64,000 bases of DNA from Punctularia strigosozonata HHB-11173 SS5 (GCF_000264995.1 NW_006767438.1:1-64000); one strand, 5' to 3'; shown: positions 1 to 11,221, counted from the first letter of the stretch. Numbers and translations: made by a program. The notes: generated by a model from the sequence alone, not told the origin.

Positions 1-429
1 TTCCCATCGCTGATCCTACGATGCTCTCCCTTCGTTCCATCTGATATCCAGAGTGATCGGCTTGTTTTGGTTTTCTATGTCGATCAGATCAAGTATAGTC
101 CACCTCATATATGCGTCGGAGGGTGCTTTCTGATGTCGATGTGATGTTCAAAGATCCTAAATGTATGTCTCCCAGCCATTTCCCTTTCGATAAGCATCAG
201 ATATTACTTTGGCGATTTATTTCGATTTATGTCCCCAAACTATGCTCATGTGGCTATACACCTCGACCTGGGATGTGTCATACCATGCTAGTACTATAGC
301 CACGTTGAACCGCGATTTTTTGAGCTATAGAACGCCCTATTAACTTCAACAATGCTCCTGCGCTGAGCCCAAGTAAGGGTGTGAATGGCTGACTCAGACG
401 CTTACTTAACGCTTACTTAACACTTACTT
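1..429. other. gene-free left edge
   Basis: No supportable gene. Only short chance open frames are present. A short direct repeat of an ACTTA-containing motif (CGCTTACTTAACGCTTACTTAACACTTACTTA-like, about 400-431) lies just before the minisatellite. Confidence 0.5.
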
Positions 430-469
430 ATGGCTTGTCACCACGCGGTCGCTCGTGATTTTTTCACGC

Positions 470-1045
470 CACCTCGTGGCAGTGTCACGACGCGGCTGGC
501 CCAGTGCGGCACATTTCCGCGCCACCTTGTGGCAGTGTCGCGACGCGCGTCCTTGCGTGCGTACAGATTTTGGTGGCAGTGTCACGACGCGCCTCTGCGG
601 CGGCGGATGGACCCGCCGCCCGCCGCACCCTTGCGGTGTCAGGTTTTGGTGGCAGTGTCACGACGCGCCTCCGCAGATTCTGGTGGCAGTGTCACGACGC
701 GCCTCCGTGCATGCAGATTTTGGTGGCAGTGTCACGACGCGCCTCTGCGGCGGCGGATTTTGGTGGCAGTGTCACGACGCGCCTCTGCGGCGGCGGATGG
801 ACCCGCCGCCCGCCACACTCTTGCGGCGTCAGGTTTTGGTGGCGGTGTTACGACGCGCCTCCGCCTTCCCGCGGCTCTCTGTGGCAGTGTCACGACGCGC
901 CTCCGCCTTCCCGCGGCTTTCGGTGGCAGTGTCACGACGCGCCTCCGCTTTGCGTGGCGGTGTCACGACGCGCCTCCCGCCTTCCCGCGGCTTTCGGTGG
1001 CGGTGTCACGACGCGCCTCCGCTTTCTGTGGCAGTGTCCGCGGCG
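470..1045 (+). repeat. GC-rich compound minisatellite
   Basis: About thirteen copies of a core close to GTGGCAGTGTCACGACGCGC, each followed by CTC or a variant, are separated by variable GC-rich spacers. One spacer type contains a TGCGGCGGCGGAT stretch and another CGCCTTCCCGCGGCTTTC, so the array is compound. A longer unit with the GGATGGACCCGCCGCCCGCC segment occurs twice (about 594-660 and 784-850). The copies are near-identical at the core but differ by single changes (SCAG/GCGG, TCACG/TTACG). All three plus-strand frames run open through the array because the unit lacks stops. I take those open frames as a by-product of composition, not genes. Confidence 0.9.
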
Positions 1046-1060
1046 GCGAACTCCGCCCGA

Positions 1061-2060
1061 GATGCCCGAACGGTGGCAAATAATGAACTCGATTTTATGA
1101 GCATCCGACGCGGACGCCTAAAATTGCGAAAGCCAACTCATAATACGTCTAAAATCGAGCTGAATGTTGTAAAGTTGTGTTACAATTTCTTAGGGCCCTA
1201 TTCCACGCCATACGAGGTTTTTCCTCCCAGAAAGATGAGTATACCAGGGATGCAATGCCTTACACAGGACTGAACATAGTGAATAAATTCCAGCATGCTT
1301 CTGCATGGCATGCAAACCCATGACCTTAGTCAATGTGTAAGGATTGAGACAAAGCTAACCCAGTCAGAAAATATTGTGCTCAGCTCCTAAATGGCTTTGA
1401 AAAGGATATCTACCTGAATAGTCAATTTGAGAACCTCTACTCCTTAGGTCATTGTAAGCCAGTTGTGCCACCCATATCCCCAAATATTATCCAATTTACC
1501 AGACCAGTATGACACCACACCAAAGCTGTTTTCTGAATGTAAGATCAGTGAGTTATCATATCACACGTTTATTTCAACTTTTTACAATGCCACATTATTC
1601 CCACATATTACTGCATCATTTATCCACAATATTTGATATTACAACATTAACACTTATACTCGGGTGTGTGAATGCACAAATTTAGTTTGGTTTTCTTCAC
1701 TGATTTTGAAAGAGATATTTTATTATCTGGAGAGCCAAAACTTGCTGTGTGGCTATGCAGCCTAGTGTCCATTGATTCTATAGCATGGAGGGATTTTCGG
1801 AGGATGATAATGACCCAAGTTAATAGACCCACTCTGTCCAATCCTCAATTCCATGTATTCAGTAAATCGGCCGTAGCGGCCGAAGGAGCATTCCCACGGT
1901 CATGGGAGTGTGATATTCGGATTCCCACGATAATTCTGCACAGATTTAGGTACCCGACGGAATTGAGCCTCAATTCCGTCCGAACACAAGGATAGCTTTC
2001 TGATAAGGCTCGGGAACCCAGGAGGAAGTCTCTTCACTTATAAAGTGACTTGCACTTCTT
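1061..2060. other. AT-rich intergenic stretch
   Basis: Composition drops sharply from the GC-rich minisatellite to AT-rich sequence with many stops on both strands. The longest open frames (about 100 codons near 1672-1995) have no recognisable motifs and no plausible splice continuation. I see no gene here. A TATA-like TTATAAAG lies near 2038. It may be decayed repeat sequence, but no terminal repeats are visible. Confidence 0.5.
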
Positions 2061-2075
2061 ACGCGCGACATCGCA

Positions 2076-2547
2076 CTATTCTCTCGAGCTCTCTGCTCTC
2101 CACTTGCACTCGGATCCAGCCCTCCACTCAACATCCATCATCTCATCCTCCCCTCCATCATCCGTGTCATCTCCCATATTATCCTCGTCGTCGTCTAGCT
2201 CCGGATCCAGATCCGGGTCTACATCGCCTGTGTCCGCGTCCGTGTCTGAGTCCGGGTCATCGATCAGGCCGAACGAGTTCAAGAACCACTCGTTATCCAG
2301 TTCGTCGCCGTCGAAAGGTGGCTCGTAGTCGTTATCAAGCGCGGACATGTCGAATACGCTGTCAGTTAGATGGCAGCGTGATGAAAGTATGTAGCAGAAA
2401 TCCGAAGATACCATATCCGGACGATGCGCGTTGACAGTTCGTGGCAGCCGCCGTTACGGTCACGTAGGACCCACCCCCGCTCGAGCAAGACTCACCAGAC
2501 GCTCTAGCGCAAGCGCACCAGAACTCAAAATCCGACGTTGACATAAC
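2076..2547 (-). CDS. possible small acidic protein (doubtful)
   Basis: On the minus strand a 2414-2076 frame encodes a very acidic segment rich in Asp/Glu (runs such as DPDSDTDADTGDVDPDLD and DDDEDNMGDDTDDGGEDE). A short upstream exon candidate starts with ATG at 2547 (MSTSDFEFWCACARAS) and ends at a good GTGAGT donor, and a CTAACTGACAG branch/acceptor lies near 2367-2357. The phases of the two pieces do not match cleanly, so the model is uncertain. The upstream exon lies in one unit of a diverged tandem repeat. No domain is recognised. It could be a fast-evolving orphan, a decayed gene, or chance. Confidence 0.3.
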
Positions 2548-2880
2548 AAGACTTGACATTGCGCGACTTTCGACATACTCTGTCTACCTTACCCTTAGCT
2601 CGGATCCAGCACCGACTCCAAACCTTTATCTTTGCTTTGAGTTTGGTGCGCTTGAGATAGGGCGGCTGGATTCGAGACTATCACCAGATGCTCTCGCGGT
2701 AGACCACCTGAACCAAACGAGCTGGCATTGACGTGACAAGACTTGACTGTGAGTGACATTCGACATATTCTGTCAAAGTCTACTAAGAATAACTCTCGGA
2801 TACGACCTACGGTACTCGATGCTCGTTTGCGTTTAGGTGGTCGTACCGACAGAGCGTCTGGTTTCGAGACTACTGATTAC
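2486..2880. repeat. diverged tandem repeat, ~190-bp period
   Basis: Two successive segments share ordered blocks. Both contain CACCAGAYGCTCTMGCG, then a GACRTRACAAGACTTGAC block, then a CGACATAYTCTGTC block (first copy near 2497-2580, second near 2684-2780). After these come blocks ending in TTCGAGACTA (about 2672 and 2864). The similarity is patchy, so the duplication is old. Confidence 0.6.
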
Positions 2881-3094
2881 CAAAGTACGTCACAGGGACA
2901 GGGGTAGATTTATCGAGCATTTTGGAGATGCGAGAATCTAGGATTAACGACATGTGAGCGATGCGTGTATCCGAAAGTTACATCCGCGTTATCAATGCTT
3001 GACCGACTTCATGCGAGCATAGCAATTTGAACGGGATGCAAGGACTACAGTGGGTTATGGTACAATGTATTTCATGTGGGCGCTACTGTTGTAT

Positions 3095-3835
3095 CTATTG
3101 TGCCTGGTCACCGACGTTGCCGTGAACCAGGCTATCGTCGCCTTCGCCGTACCTGCCTAATCCCTCCTCCGCGCGCTTTCGGTGACTGTGAGCACCGTCG
3201 TGATGTAATTGTGCGCTACTTTGACCTTGGCCAGGGTGACCGTAGCCGCCGTGCACGTCTTGTGAAGTGGCGCCGTTCAGGGTATCGCTCGCACTACAAC
3301 AGAAATTCAATATACACGAGCATAGAGTACGTAGCGATCCGTTAACCTACCTGGTCCTCGATGCCCATGGGTTAGAGTCGACGACAACTTCGCTCACACG
3401 CGGCTCATTAAGTTGTCTGATATCCGATGGCGGTTGATCGTATCCACCTGGCCCAGATGCAGAACTGTAGATGGGTGTCTCCACTCTAGTGACGGGAGTG
3501 GCGTTGTCGCTCTGATCGACCCCACGCGTGAAGTCTGCGCCTCGAACGTCGTGCCTCGGAGGTCGATCGCGGCCAGTCGGCGCAGGAATGTGCTCGTCAG
3601 GACGTGTCTCACCAGAGTGGAACTGGCCAGGCTTCATGGTGCGGCCTGATTGGTCTGTTGTGTGTGCATGAGCAACGTCGTACACATTGTGAGCTCTCGT
3701 AGGTTTACCTTTCGCGAAGACGGCCTCGAATTGACTCCCCGAGGTTGCTTGGTCAGCGCCGGGAATGCGGCCTACGCTGCCCGGGCCTCCGACGTAGTCG
3801 TTGTGGGTGGAGGTGCTGTCGGTGTAATTGGACAT
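3095..3835 (-). CDS. small hydrophilic hypothetical protein, two exons
   Basis: Exon 1 runs from ATG at 3835 to 3351 and exon 2 from 3293 to 3095. The intron (3350-3294) has a GTAGGT donor and a CTGTTGTAG acceptor, and joining keeps one frame to give about 228 residues. The protein starts MSNYTDSTSTHNDYVGGPGS. It is rich in Gly, Asp, His and Pro, has no signal peptide, membrane segment or known motif, and has a Gly/His-rich C-terminal part (HGGYGHPGQGQ). It resembles, from memory only, the small disordered or stress-type proteins common in mushroom genomes. No function is assigned. A TATATAAG element lies about 90 bases upstream of the start. Confidence 0.6.
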
Positions 3836-3922
3836 GACGAAGTTGGGTAAGGTCTTGCGAATGTATTAATGTTTTGATGTGTGAGTTACGGACGATATGC
3901 AGAAAGGGGACGGGCTGACCAG

Positions 3923-3930
3923 CTTATATA
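3923..3930 (-). promoter_or_regulatory. TATA box of the small hydrophilic gene
   Basis: TATATAAG on the minus strand, about 90 bases upstream of the ATG at 3835. Assigned by position and motif only. Confidence 0.4.
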
Positions 3931-3939
3931 CGTTGTCGA

Positions 3940-4520
3940 GCACTGCCGTGGCGCACCGGACGTCATATTCTGCGTCATCTCCAAGCACCAGCATCTGTGA
4001 GCGGCGAAGGCAAGAGGTTGGAGCTGGATGTGCGGCCTCTGACGTCACGCGTATGTCCCGACGCGTCCTAGGCAACGCGTAACTCGCCTCAAAGCCGCGA
4101 ACTCTGCATCGTAGGCGGGCGTATCCATAACAGGCGGGCAGCCATGAAGTGCGCGACGTTACAACGAGCAAGGAAGCGTCACGAACTTGAAGGGAATAGC
4201 CCATAGCCAGTCACACCATCAAGGTCGGCGTCGAAGAGAAAATGCGACCCGTCGTCGATACATGTGTTGACCCCAGGTCACTGATCCTAGATCAGACGCA
4301 GACTTAGGATACGGAAAGCGTGAGTGAGAGACCATTGGGCAAGACGGTCGGCGTAGTTGGGCGAAGGCAGAATAAGCGTGGGAATGTCGAGTGAAGAGCC
4401 ATCGCCTCTGCCGCCCGAACGTTGGATGCTTCTCAGTCGCTTCGTCTTTGGCCGCTGTCGGTTGTCGCTTGCTGTTTCACCAGTCAATCAACTTGCTTGC
4501 CGAGAATGGAAGATTCGGTC
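3940..4520. other. intergenic
   Basis: Divergent promoter region between the small hypothetical gene (minus) and the lectin/MAGP gene (plus). Short open frames here have no motif support. Confidence 0.5.
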
Positions 4521-4528
4521 GACCAACA

Positions 4529-4538
4529 CATAAAAAGG
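4529..4538 (+). promoter_or_regulatory. TATA-like element of the MAGP gene
   Basis: CATAAAAAGG lies about 100 bases upstream of the ATG at 4638, a normal distance for a TATA element. Motif and position only. Confidence 0.35.
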
Positions 4539-4637
4539 CTGTTCGCCGTTCAGTCGTGCTGTCGACTTCCCCTCGACGTCCCCCTACCATCGTTTGCAAC
4601 TCGAGTCTTCGCGTTGTTCTAGCCGGGAATCATCAGC

Positions 4638-6339
4638 ATGTTCTCGAAATCTACGCTCGTTGCATATGTTCTCTCAGCGGTCTTCGTCGTCGCTCAAACA
4701 CCGGCTTACACTGGCCAGTTGCTCCTGGAACGTACGTCCATCGCATTCTGTTTCAACGGCGGGCCATGTTGATATGAGATCGCAGCTGGTAACTCGGCCG
4801 CGAAGTGCTTGCGAGCGGATGATCGAAACGGGGCACCCGTGACTCTTACGTCGTGCACGGGCGCCTCCGACCAACTCTGGACTTTCGACAATGGCCAAGT
4901 CAAGACCTCGTCCAACAAGTGTCTAGATGTGACGGGTGGTCAGGATGTCGATGGCGTCAAGCTACAAGTTTGGGACTGCAGCGGCAGCGATGCCAACCAG
5001 AAATTTTACTACACGGCATACGGCGACAATCAGTGCGTTTCGAACATGTATCTCGAAATTAAGGCTACTAACTATCGCTTACCCAGTCTGGCGTGGACCG
5101 AGTGAGTCGCATGCCGAGTGCGACTTGGCCAACTAAATAACCGTTTCTAGCCACGGAAAATGTCTCGATTTGCCCAGCGGCAGCCTCAATGATGGTACTC
5201 AAGTCCAGCTCTGGACGTGTGATGGCGGGAACCCCAACCAGGTTTGGAACGTTGGCTACATGTCCGACAAACGTGAGTGGAAGGCGATTGCAGACCCATT
5301 CATCGCTGAGTTTTCGTCTCTTCAGTGCCCTCCCAGACCGAATCCGGACAAAGCGGTACCAATGCATGCGGTGGCGCATCTTCGCAGTCTAGCATGTGTC
5401 AAACTGCTTGGATCAACGACGCCGACGACTTCTGCCTGTGGGCTCCTCCCAACGTCGGAAACATCGGTATGCTCCCGAGACTACTTCCGTGATGGATTTC
5501 TCATCCGCTCCAGGCGATACCGAGCGGGAGGAAGTCGCGTGGTGCACGAAGTCGGGTCGCGGCACACGTATCATTCCGGATGGCACTCTTCAGGGCGTAC
5601 ATTTCGTCCGCACTCCAGACTACGTTCAAGTGACAGGTGTCGGCGATTTCACGAAGATCAACGTCCCCGCGGGTGACTCCGGTGGAGGTGCGTATTCGTT
5701 GATAGTCGACCTTCACGTGTACAAGACTCCATCTAAACTTTGTACGCAGAACTTGATCCTCATGGCGCTGATTCTCGCGGAAACCCGGTTGGAGGTCTTG
5801 TCTACGGGAATACGTTTGGTTCCAACCTGCAGTATCACGAGTGGACGAGCTTCATCTCCGAGAAAGAATTCTGCTTCCGTGCTGTATGTGATTCCATCTC
5901 CTCGTCCTAGGAATGTTGCACTGATCGATGACGCCTGCAGTGTACGGGTCCGAATGCACGAGAAAACTGCCAGCACATATACGACAGTTAGTATAGGAAA
6001 AGCTCATCGCGCTAGCTCTCGTTCACGTATGCGTTCTCCCCCGTAGCGATGGGTTGCTACTGGAACATGCCCGCCAACTACGACTCCGGCGTCTTCGAGT
6101 CCTGCCAAGCAGACGACGACCTGCCGATGGGCGTATATGGGACGTCGACCTGGTACCAGGGCCAATCTCCGACTCCGGCAGCCCACCCTCCCGCTTCTTC
6201 GTCAATGTGCACGCCCTTCCCGAGCATCAGCGTGTCGCCGTCGAAGCGCGACAGGATGGAGAAGAAACGTGTGCCGCCGGTGACCTCCGTGCCGAAACCG
6301 ACGATGATCAGGTCTCCGAACCCTGTGAGGGAGTTGTGA
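4638..6339 (+). CDS. secreted ricin-B lectin / macrofage-activating-glycoprotein family protein
   Basis: Start MFSKSTLVAYVLSAVFVVAQ is a clear signal peptide, so the product is secreted. After a first intron (donor GTACGT after LLLE) comes a ricin-B/CBM13-type beta-trefoil with its QLW/QVW motifs: SDQLWTFDNG, KLQVWDCSG, VQLWTCDGG and NQVWNVG. The trefoil is split by a tiny exon encoding LAWTD between two introns. The second half carries the conserved segments of the fungal macrofage activating glycoprotein family: WINDADDFCLW, REEVAWCTKSGRGTRIIPDG, DYVQVTGVGDFTKINVPAGD, NPVGGLVYGNTFGSNLQYHEW, EFCFRAC and MGCYWNMPANYDSGVFESC, with many paired cysteines. About eight exons join in frame. The C-terminal tail after PAAHPPASSSMC is basic and unlike the rest, so the last exon border is less certain. 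The biochemical role of this family is not established. The lectin part suggests glycan binding, by inference. Confidence 0.8.
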
Positions 6340-6728
6340 GCCCTAGTACGATTCCTGTTCTTCGTGGTCTACGAGCGGGTTTGAGGGGGCATTAGTTTGA
6401 CACCGGAACGTCATATACAAGGAGTTTCTAATTATAGTACTCTACTACACGTCGTATGTAATGCAATCGCGTTTTCGCAATTCAATCATTCGGATCGCCC
6501 ATTCGATCTACGCGACCTCCAGTCGTCCGCTGACAGACCACCCTGCGTGTTATGTTGGAAAGAGCGAAGGGTATTGAACGTGAACACTGAAAACATCGCC
6601 AGGTTGAGCAGACGGCTTGTGCTAGCCGCAAAAGGCTGTGATGTCCCGCGTCGCTCATTCCCTGTGAACCTCGTCCCTGCCTCTCACCGCGACGACAACC
6701 ACCGAGACCCAGCACATCCCTCGCGACA
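6340..6728. other. intergenic
   Basis: No gene is seen. A signal-peptide exon of the next gene could lie here, but I could not find one in a matching frame. Confidence 0.4.
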
Positions 6729-7446
6729 ATGTCCTCGCCCGCCCCGCAGACGTCCTCGGGTGCGGCCTCAGGCAGCAACAGCGGTTCGGCGACATCAGCC
6801 GCCTCCGGCTCTGCGTCGACCAACACTGGCGGCTCGACCACTGTCCTCTCCATCCCTCAGACTGCAGCCGCCGGTGGCCTGACCATCACCCAACCTCCGC
6901 AAACGACCGTCTCTTTCTTTAAGATAGCCCCTTCGCAAGAAGTTACCATCGCATGGAACTTCACGTCGCTCTACTCTACCCCTTCCCACCTCACCGTCAG
7001 CGCCATTTGCGAAAACGGGAACACCTACCCTGTTGGGCCAACTGATGGAGTTCTACCGGGAACGGCTACTAGCGTGGTCTGGGACCCGTACAGCTACAAC
7101 CAAGCAAACCCGAACACGCCTCTGGCCCAGGCCACCTACACGCTTAGCATCTGGGACGATCGAGGTAGGAACCCCTCGAGAGCGCCGGGGTTGTTCCAGC
7201 CCAACGACGCTCTGACGTTTGCGCTGTATAAGCCCCAGAGCTATACACCATTAGCGAGCGGTAAGTCAGGTCGTCAGGTCGTCATGACTGAAGGCAGATC
7301 GTTGATCCGTCTGCAGGGTGGCAATGTACTGGGTGCTCTGGCTCTGTCTCCACATACACCTCCCACCCAGCTTTTGCTGGATTCATTGCCACGCTAGTGG
7401 TGATGATCCTCTCGGGCGGCGCCCTCATGCGTCACCTCTGGCGGTG
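6729..7446 (+). CDS. fungal DUF7137-type membrane/secretory protein
   Basis: Exon 1 starts MSSPAPQTSSGAASGSNSGS, a Ser/Thr/Gly-rich stretch of about 45 residues. A beta-rich region follows (TVSFFKIAPSQEVTIAWNF, HLTVSAICENG, ATYTLSIWDDRG), and the exon ends at a GTAAGT donor near 7261. Exon 2 resumes in frame after CTGCAG at about 7316 with GWQCTGCSGSVSTYTSHPAF and a C-terminal hydrophobic helix (FAGFIATLVVMILSGGALM), ending MRHLWR at 7446. Total is about 222 residues. The C-terminal TSHPAFAGF segment followed by one membrane helix is what I know of the uncharacterised DUF7137 proteins of fungi. No N-terminal signal is visible in this frame, so a 5' exon may be missing. Likely an endomembrane or plasma-membrane protein of unknown role. 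Confidence 0.65.
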
Positions 7447-7954
7447 AACTGACTCGGTTTGAGGTTCGTTGAAACAAATCGCTTCCGAGAGCGCTACCTC
7501 ACACGTTTTGCATAGTGCTCCGGAGTATGAGGGCACGGTTCCGTTGGCGGAGATCGTAAATTATGTTCGGGCTGCAGCACAGGGACCCTACTACTACGCC
7601 TTACGCCTCTTCACACTCCTTATGACCGCTATCCTCGCATGGAACGGACCACTTGACATACACATCTCGCACATCGACCGCATTTCATTCGCATGTTCTT
7701 CAGATTACCGTACCGTTGGACCGTGTTTTCTCTTTGCGTAATTTGAGTGGAGCTTTCATAGCTATATCTGTCGGTTCTCGTTTGGCCCTCGCCAGAGGTT
7801 CGGTCTGATGTTAGCGTAGGACTGAATCCTGCCATAGCCAAGAACAATAGACTTTGGAGGCAGGGTAAATATGTAATAATATCTGTGCCATGTATACGCC
7901 ACGCGCGCACCAGGCGCTCGCTGCTTGTTCGTTACCTTCATACACGCACTTTCT
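7447..7954. other. intergenic
   Basis: Short chance frames only. This stretch contains the promoter of the IKS kinase gene. Confidence 0.5.
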
Positions 7955-10617
7955 ATGTTCGAGGAGTCCCGTTCGCCTTCCCCCAACAGCGCATTGGTTC
8001 CATCGGAATGGCACACTATACTTCAGGCATCAAACCAGGTCGTGCTCTATAACCCGACGAGCCACGCGATCTCAATTCGCCGTTCGCCTGGCGCACTCTC
8101 GCGGGCTGCGTTACCAGCGTTATGCCCTTATTGTCATAGAGTTCTCTCTGAGGACACTGGACACACAGCCGTGGATGATCTGGACGACGTTAAGCTCGAA
8201 GACCTGGCCCGTGCGGCGAACTCGAGCTCGAGGGCGCCTGATTACTTTCAGCTCCTGGAAGTAGCTAACGAAACGTTATCAAGGCCCTCAACTCCTCCGC
8301 TCACGTATGAGACGGAGGAAGGCGAAGCACAAACCTCGGGAGAGGACGGGAACGCTTTCACAGGGGAGAACATGGCGGACGGGTATTTCAGGGCGTTCTT
8401 CAAGGAGGAGTGCAAACTGGGCATGGGTGCTAGCGGCAGCGTGTTCCTTTGTCAAGTGAGTGTTGTTGTAAACGCTCCAGGCACATGGCCTTGACATGGT
8501 CTCTCCTCAAATAGCATGTGTTGGACGGCAATCCGCTCGGTTAGCCGGAAGCTGCACCCGTTTGTCTCGCAACCGCTCATATGAGCTAATGCGTAGGCCA
8601 TTTTGCCGTCAAAAAGATAGCGGTGGGACAGAGCCATGCATACCTACTAGATATCCTCAAGGAGGTACGTATTGTGGAATCCTTGTCGTCGACTCCACCT
8701 CATCTCGCGTTTGTCCCAGGTTCGGCTGTTGGAGAAGTTGCATCACCCCAACATTATTTCCTATCATCACTCTTGGCTGGAGGCGTGTCAGTTTTCGTCT
8801 TTCGGTCCCAAGGTGCCCACTTTGCAGTGCGTGTCATCCGTTATCGTGTCTGCCGTCTTTCATATTCACCGGGTGCCGTAGCATCCTGATGCAATTCGCC
8901 GAGGGGGGGAGGCAAGTTTTTCACTCGCCGATTGCATCCATGTTTGCCAACCTTGGTTTATTCAGCCTAGATGATTTCATCGAAGCCCGCCAAGGTCGCT
9001 CCTCCCATCAACAGCCATCGTCCAACTCGTCTACCCCTGAAGACTCCCGCACGGATCGCATTAGGAAATTCCGCGCTCTGAAACACGCGCCTCCTGAAGA
9101 GCGAGAGCGCCTGCGAGCGGAGTTGAGGACCGGTTCGAGAGTTGGCAGTACAAGGACGTGGAGGGCCGTACATCTCCTGAGTGCAGAAGAAACGAGAAGC
9201 CTGTTTGGTGATATGGTCGAAGGCTTGTCATTTCTGGTATACTTTCCGTGGTCGTGTCATCGTGCATTTGGATTAACGCACTTGGCAGCATGACAAATCC
9301 ATTCTACACCTGGATCTCAAGCCGGGGAACGTCCTCCTGACGTGGGACGATGGCAAACTCATGTACGTGCCATTAGCCTGTTCTCAAAATTCGCCGTCAT
9401 TCATACACGAGGATGTAGCCCGAGAGCGATGTTATCTGATTTTGGCACCTCACGGGATATGGTAACGTCTTCTTTGCGCTCTGGAAATACTGGAACGTAC
9501 GTGTCATTTGTAAACGTCTCTGGAATCGTCACTCATCCATCACAGGCTCGAATATACCGCGCCGGAATCACTTCGCTCGCCAAGTACAGGTTTTCTTCGA
9601 CAGGTTGATTCGAAAGCCGATATGTGGTCGCTTGGGATGGTCCTCCACAAGATGCTCTTCTTCCGGCTACCCTACCTGAACGCTACAGAGGCTGCCGAGA
9701 CAGAAGGCAGATTGGCTAGGTTGGAGCAGGAGGTTGCATCGTATCCAGGGTTGGTACCGCATCCCCCTCCGGTGTTCCTTGTTGAAGTTTCTCGTTGCCT
9801 AGGTTCCAAACTTCGCACAACCTACGGGAAACGTTCGCCTCTAGGCGGCTGCCATTTACCTATCTTTTCCTGCTCGAGAATCTGTTGAAGCCATTACCGC
9901 AATACCGACCTTCGTGCGAGCGGATCCTGACCGCCCTGAGATCCGGCCAGGTACTCCGTTACGCCTCGATGCTTAACATTAGTTTTTCCTAATGATCTTG
10001 ACTAGTTGGATCCAGTGACTACGCCACCCAGTCGGAGCCATAACACCTCGCCTGGCGTATTGGTGCCCGTCGTTCGGCAAGCAAGTCCGGAATTTCCGTC
10101 CCAGATCGCCAGATCAAGGTCTCACACGCCAGAAAGGACCCGTCATCTTCTTCAGGATACACCAAACCCGCGCGAAGGAAATGGTTCTGTTTCGCGTGGC
10201 GAACGCGAGACGGAGAAGGCGAACATGCCCACGACACATAACGATGAAACCAACGATCACGAAACCCCTCCGGTACTTCAGGCCGCTTCTGCTCTCGCGA
10301 TTGCGGACACGATGCTCCGTCGCGTGCAGCCCCGAGAACATTTAACTCGAATGCTCACTATACGGACTCTGAAAGGCGCCATTCTCGCATACAAGGTTAG
10401 CTTACCCCTCAGCCGTTGTCCGCACATCTGACCTTCGTGAATATAGATCCACACACTAACCGTTCTGCAATACTCCCCGGTTTACTATACTCTTACGACG
10501 AAAATTACGTTACTCTCTTTGCTTGCGCTCGCGCTAGTGGACACATGGTTCGATGGTCTCGGGGTATCGGCCATCCTCGGCGTCGTTCATTACTCTCTGC
10601 TGTGGTTGGTTGTATGA
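7955..10617 (+). CDS. IKS1: IKS-type serine/threonine protein kinase with C-terminal membrane helices
   Basis: Start MFEESRSPSPNSALVPSEWH, with the NQVVLYNPTSHAISI and CPYCHRVL (Cys pair) segments typical of fungal IKS1 N-termini. Kinase landmarks read across about twelve exons: glycine loop LGMGASGSVF, catalytic lysine in FAVKKIAVG, helix C in EKLHHPNIISYHHSW, hinge MQFAEGGS, catalytic loop LHLDLKPGNVLL (HLD where most kinases have HRD), DFGTS, the GTLEYTAPESL activation end and ADMWSLGMVL. An insert with a charged helix (KHAPPEERERLRAEL) sits between hinge and catalytic loop. The C-terminal exon ends with two hydrophobic helices (TLTTKITLLSLLALALVDTW and VSAILGVVHYSLLWLVV), as expected for IKS1, so the kinase is probably membrane-anchored. 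One intron (8912-8965) is GC-AG. IKS1 is a poorly characterised kinase in yeast. Residue pattern and domain order make the family call firm. Confidence 0.85.
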
Positions 10618-11140
10618 GCGGTTGTCGACTGTATGATAGGCGTATTCACACATTCCATTTAAGTGCTACGGTGCGATAGCTTCCTTCCAAGCAATGCTCA
10701 GCGAAGCCAAACGCTCGTCTTCTGTATCATGAAACCATTCTTGGGTAGGGAACTCAAGGAAGGACCATAGCCCGGAATCTGATGGTTTCGTTGGCCATAC
10801 TCCTGAATGCTTCGTTCGTTTGGGCTAGGGGGAAGCGTGAAACACGGCACTGTACTCTGTATACCTTCCCCCTAGAGCCAGGACTTGTCAGTGAGGGTCA
10901 AGCATTAGTCTACACCTCACCAAGCATTCGCATTGCAAGCGAGACGTCAAGAGAGGGTGGGGGCAATCCACTAGCTCTGGCGTCCTCGGAGTGTTAACAA
11001 ACGGTAGGGCAGACCCGTCGCGTCACGTCACAAGAGATAACAGCGGATAGCCACGCAAATGCACATCGTCACGCTACTACAGAGTCAAAATTGGAACTAT
11101 GTACTTATCTCGTTATACGCGCTATTCTCCCTCGGCGATG
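10618..11140. other. intergenic
   Basis: No gene motifs. It contains the promoter and possibly the 5' exon(s) of the glomulin-like gene. Confidence 0.4.
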
Positions 11141-11221
11141 AACCAGACGTAATGGATAAACGAGCAAGTACCTCTTCCCACAACGCTAAGCTCCGGCGCT
11201 CAACTGCATATCTGTTAGCCG

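Noticed and set aside
470-1045. CRISPR-like regular repeat array
   Set aside because: Eukaryotic intron-rich genome, repeated units of uneven spacing and repeated spacers. It is a minisatellite.
430-1273. Three long plus-strand open frames over the minisatellite (up to 272 residues)
   Set aside because: All three frames are open because the repeat unit lacks stops. They encode only repetitive SVTTRL/VAVSRRAS/WQCHDAP-type strings with no domain and no splice support.
1672-1995. 107-residue plus-strand open frame in the AT-rich region
   Set aside because: No motifs, no signal peptide and no continuation by splicing.
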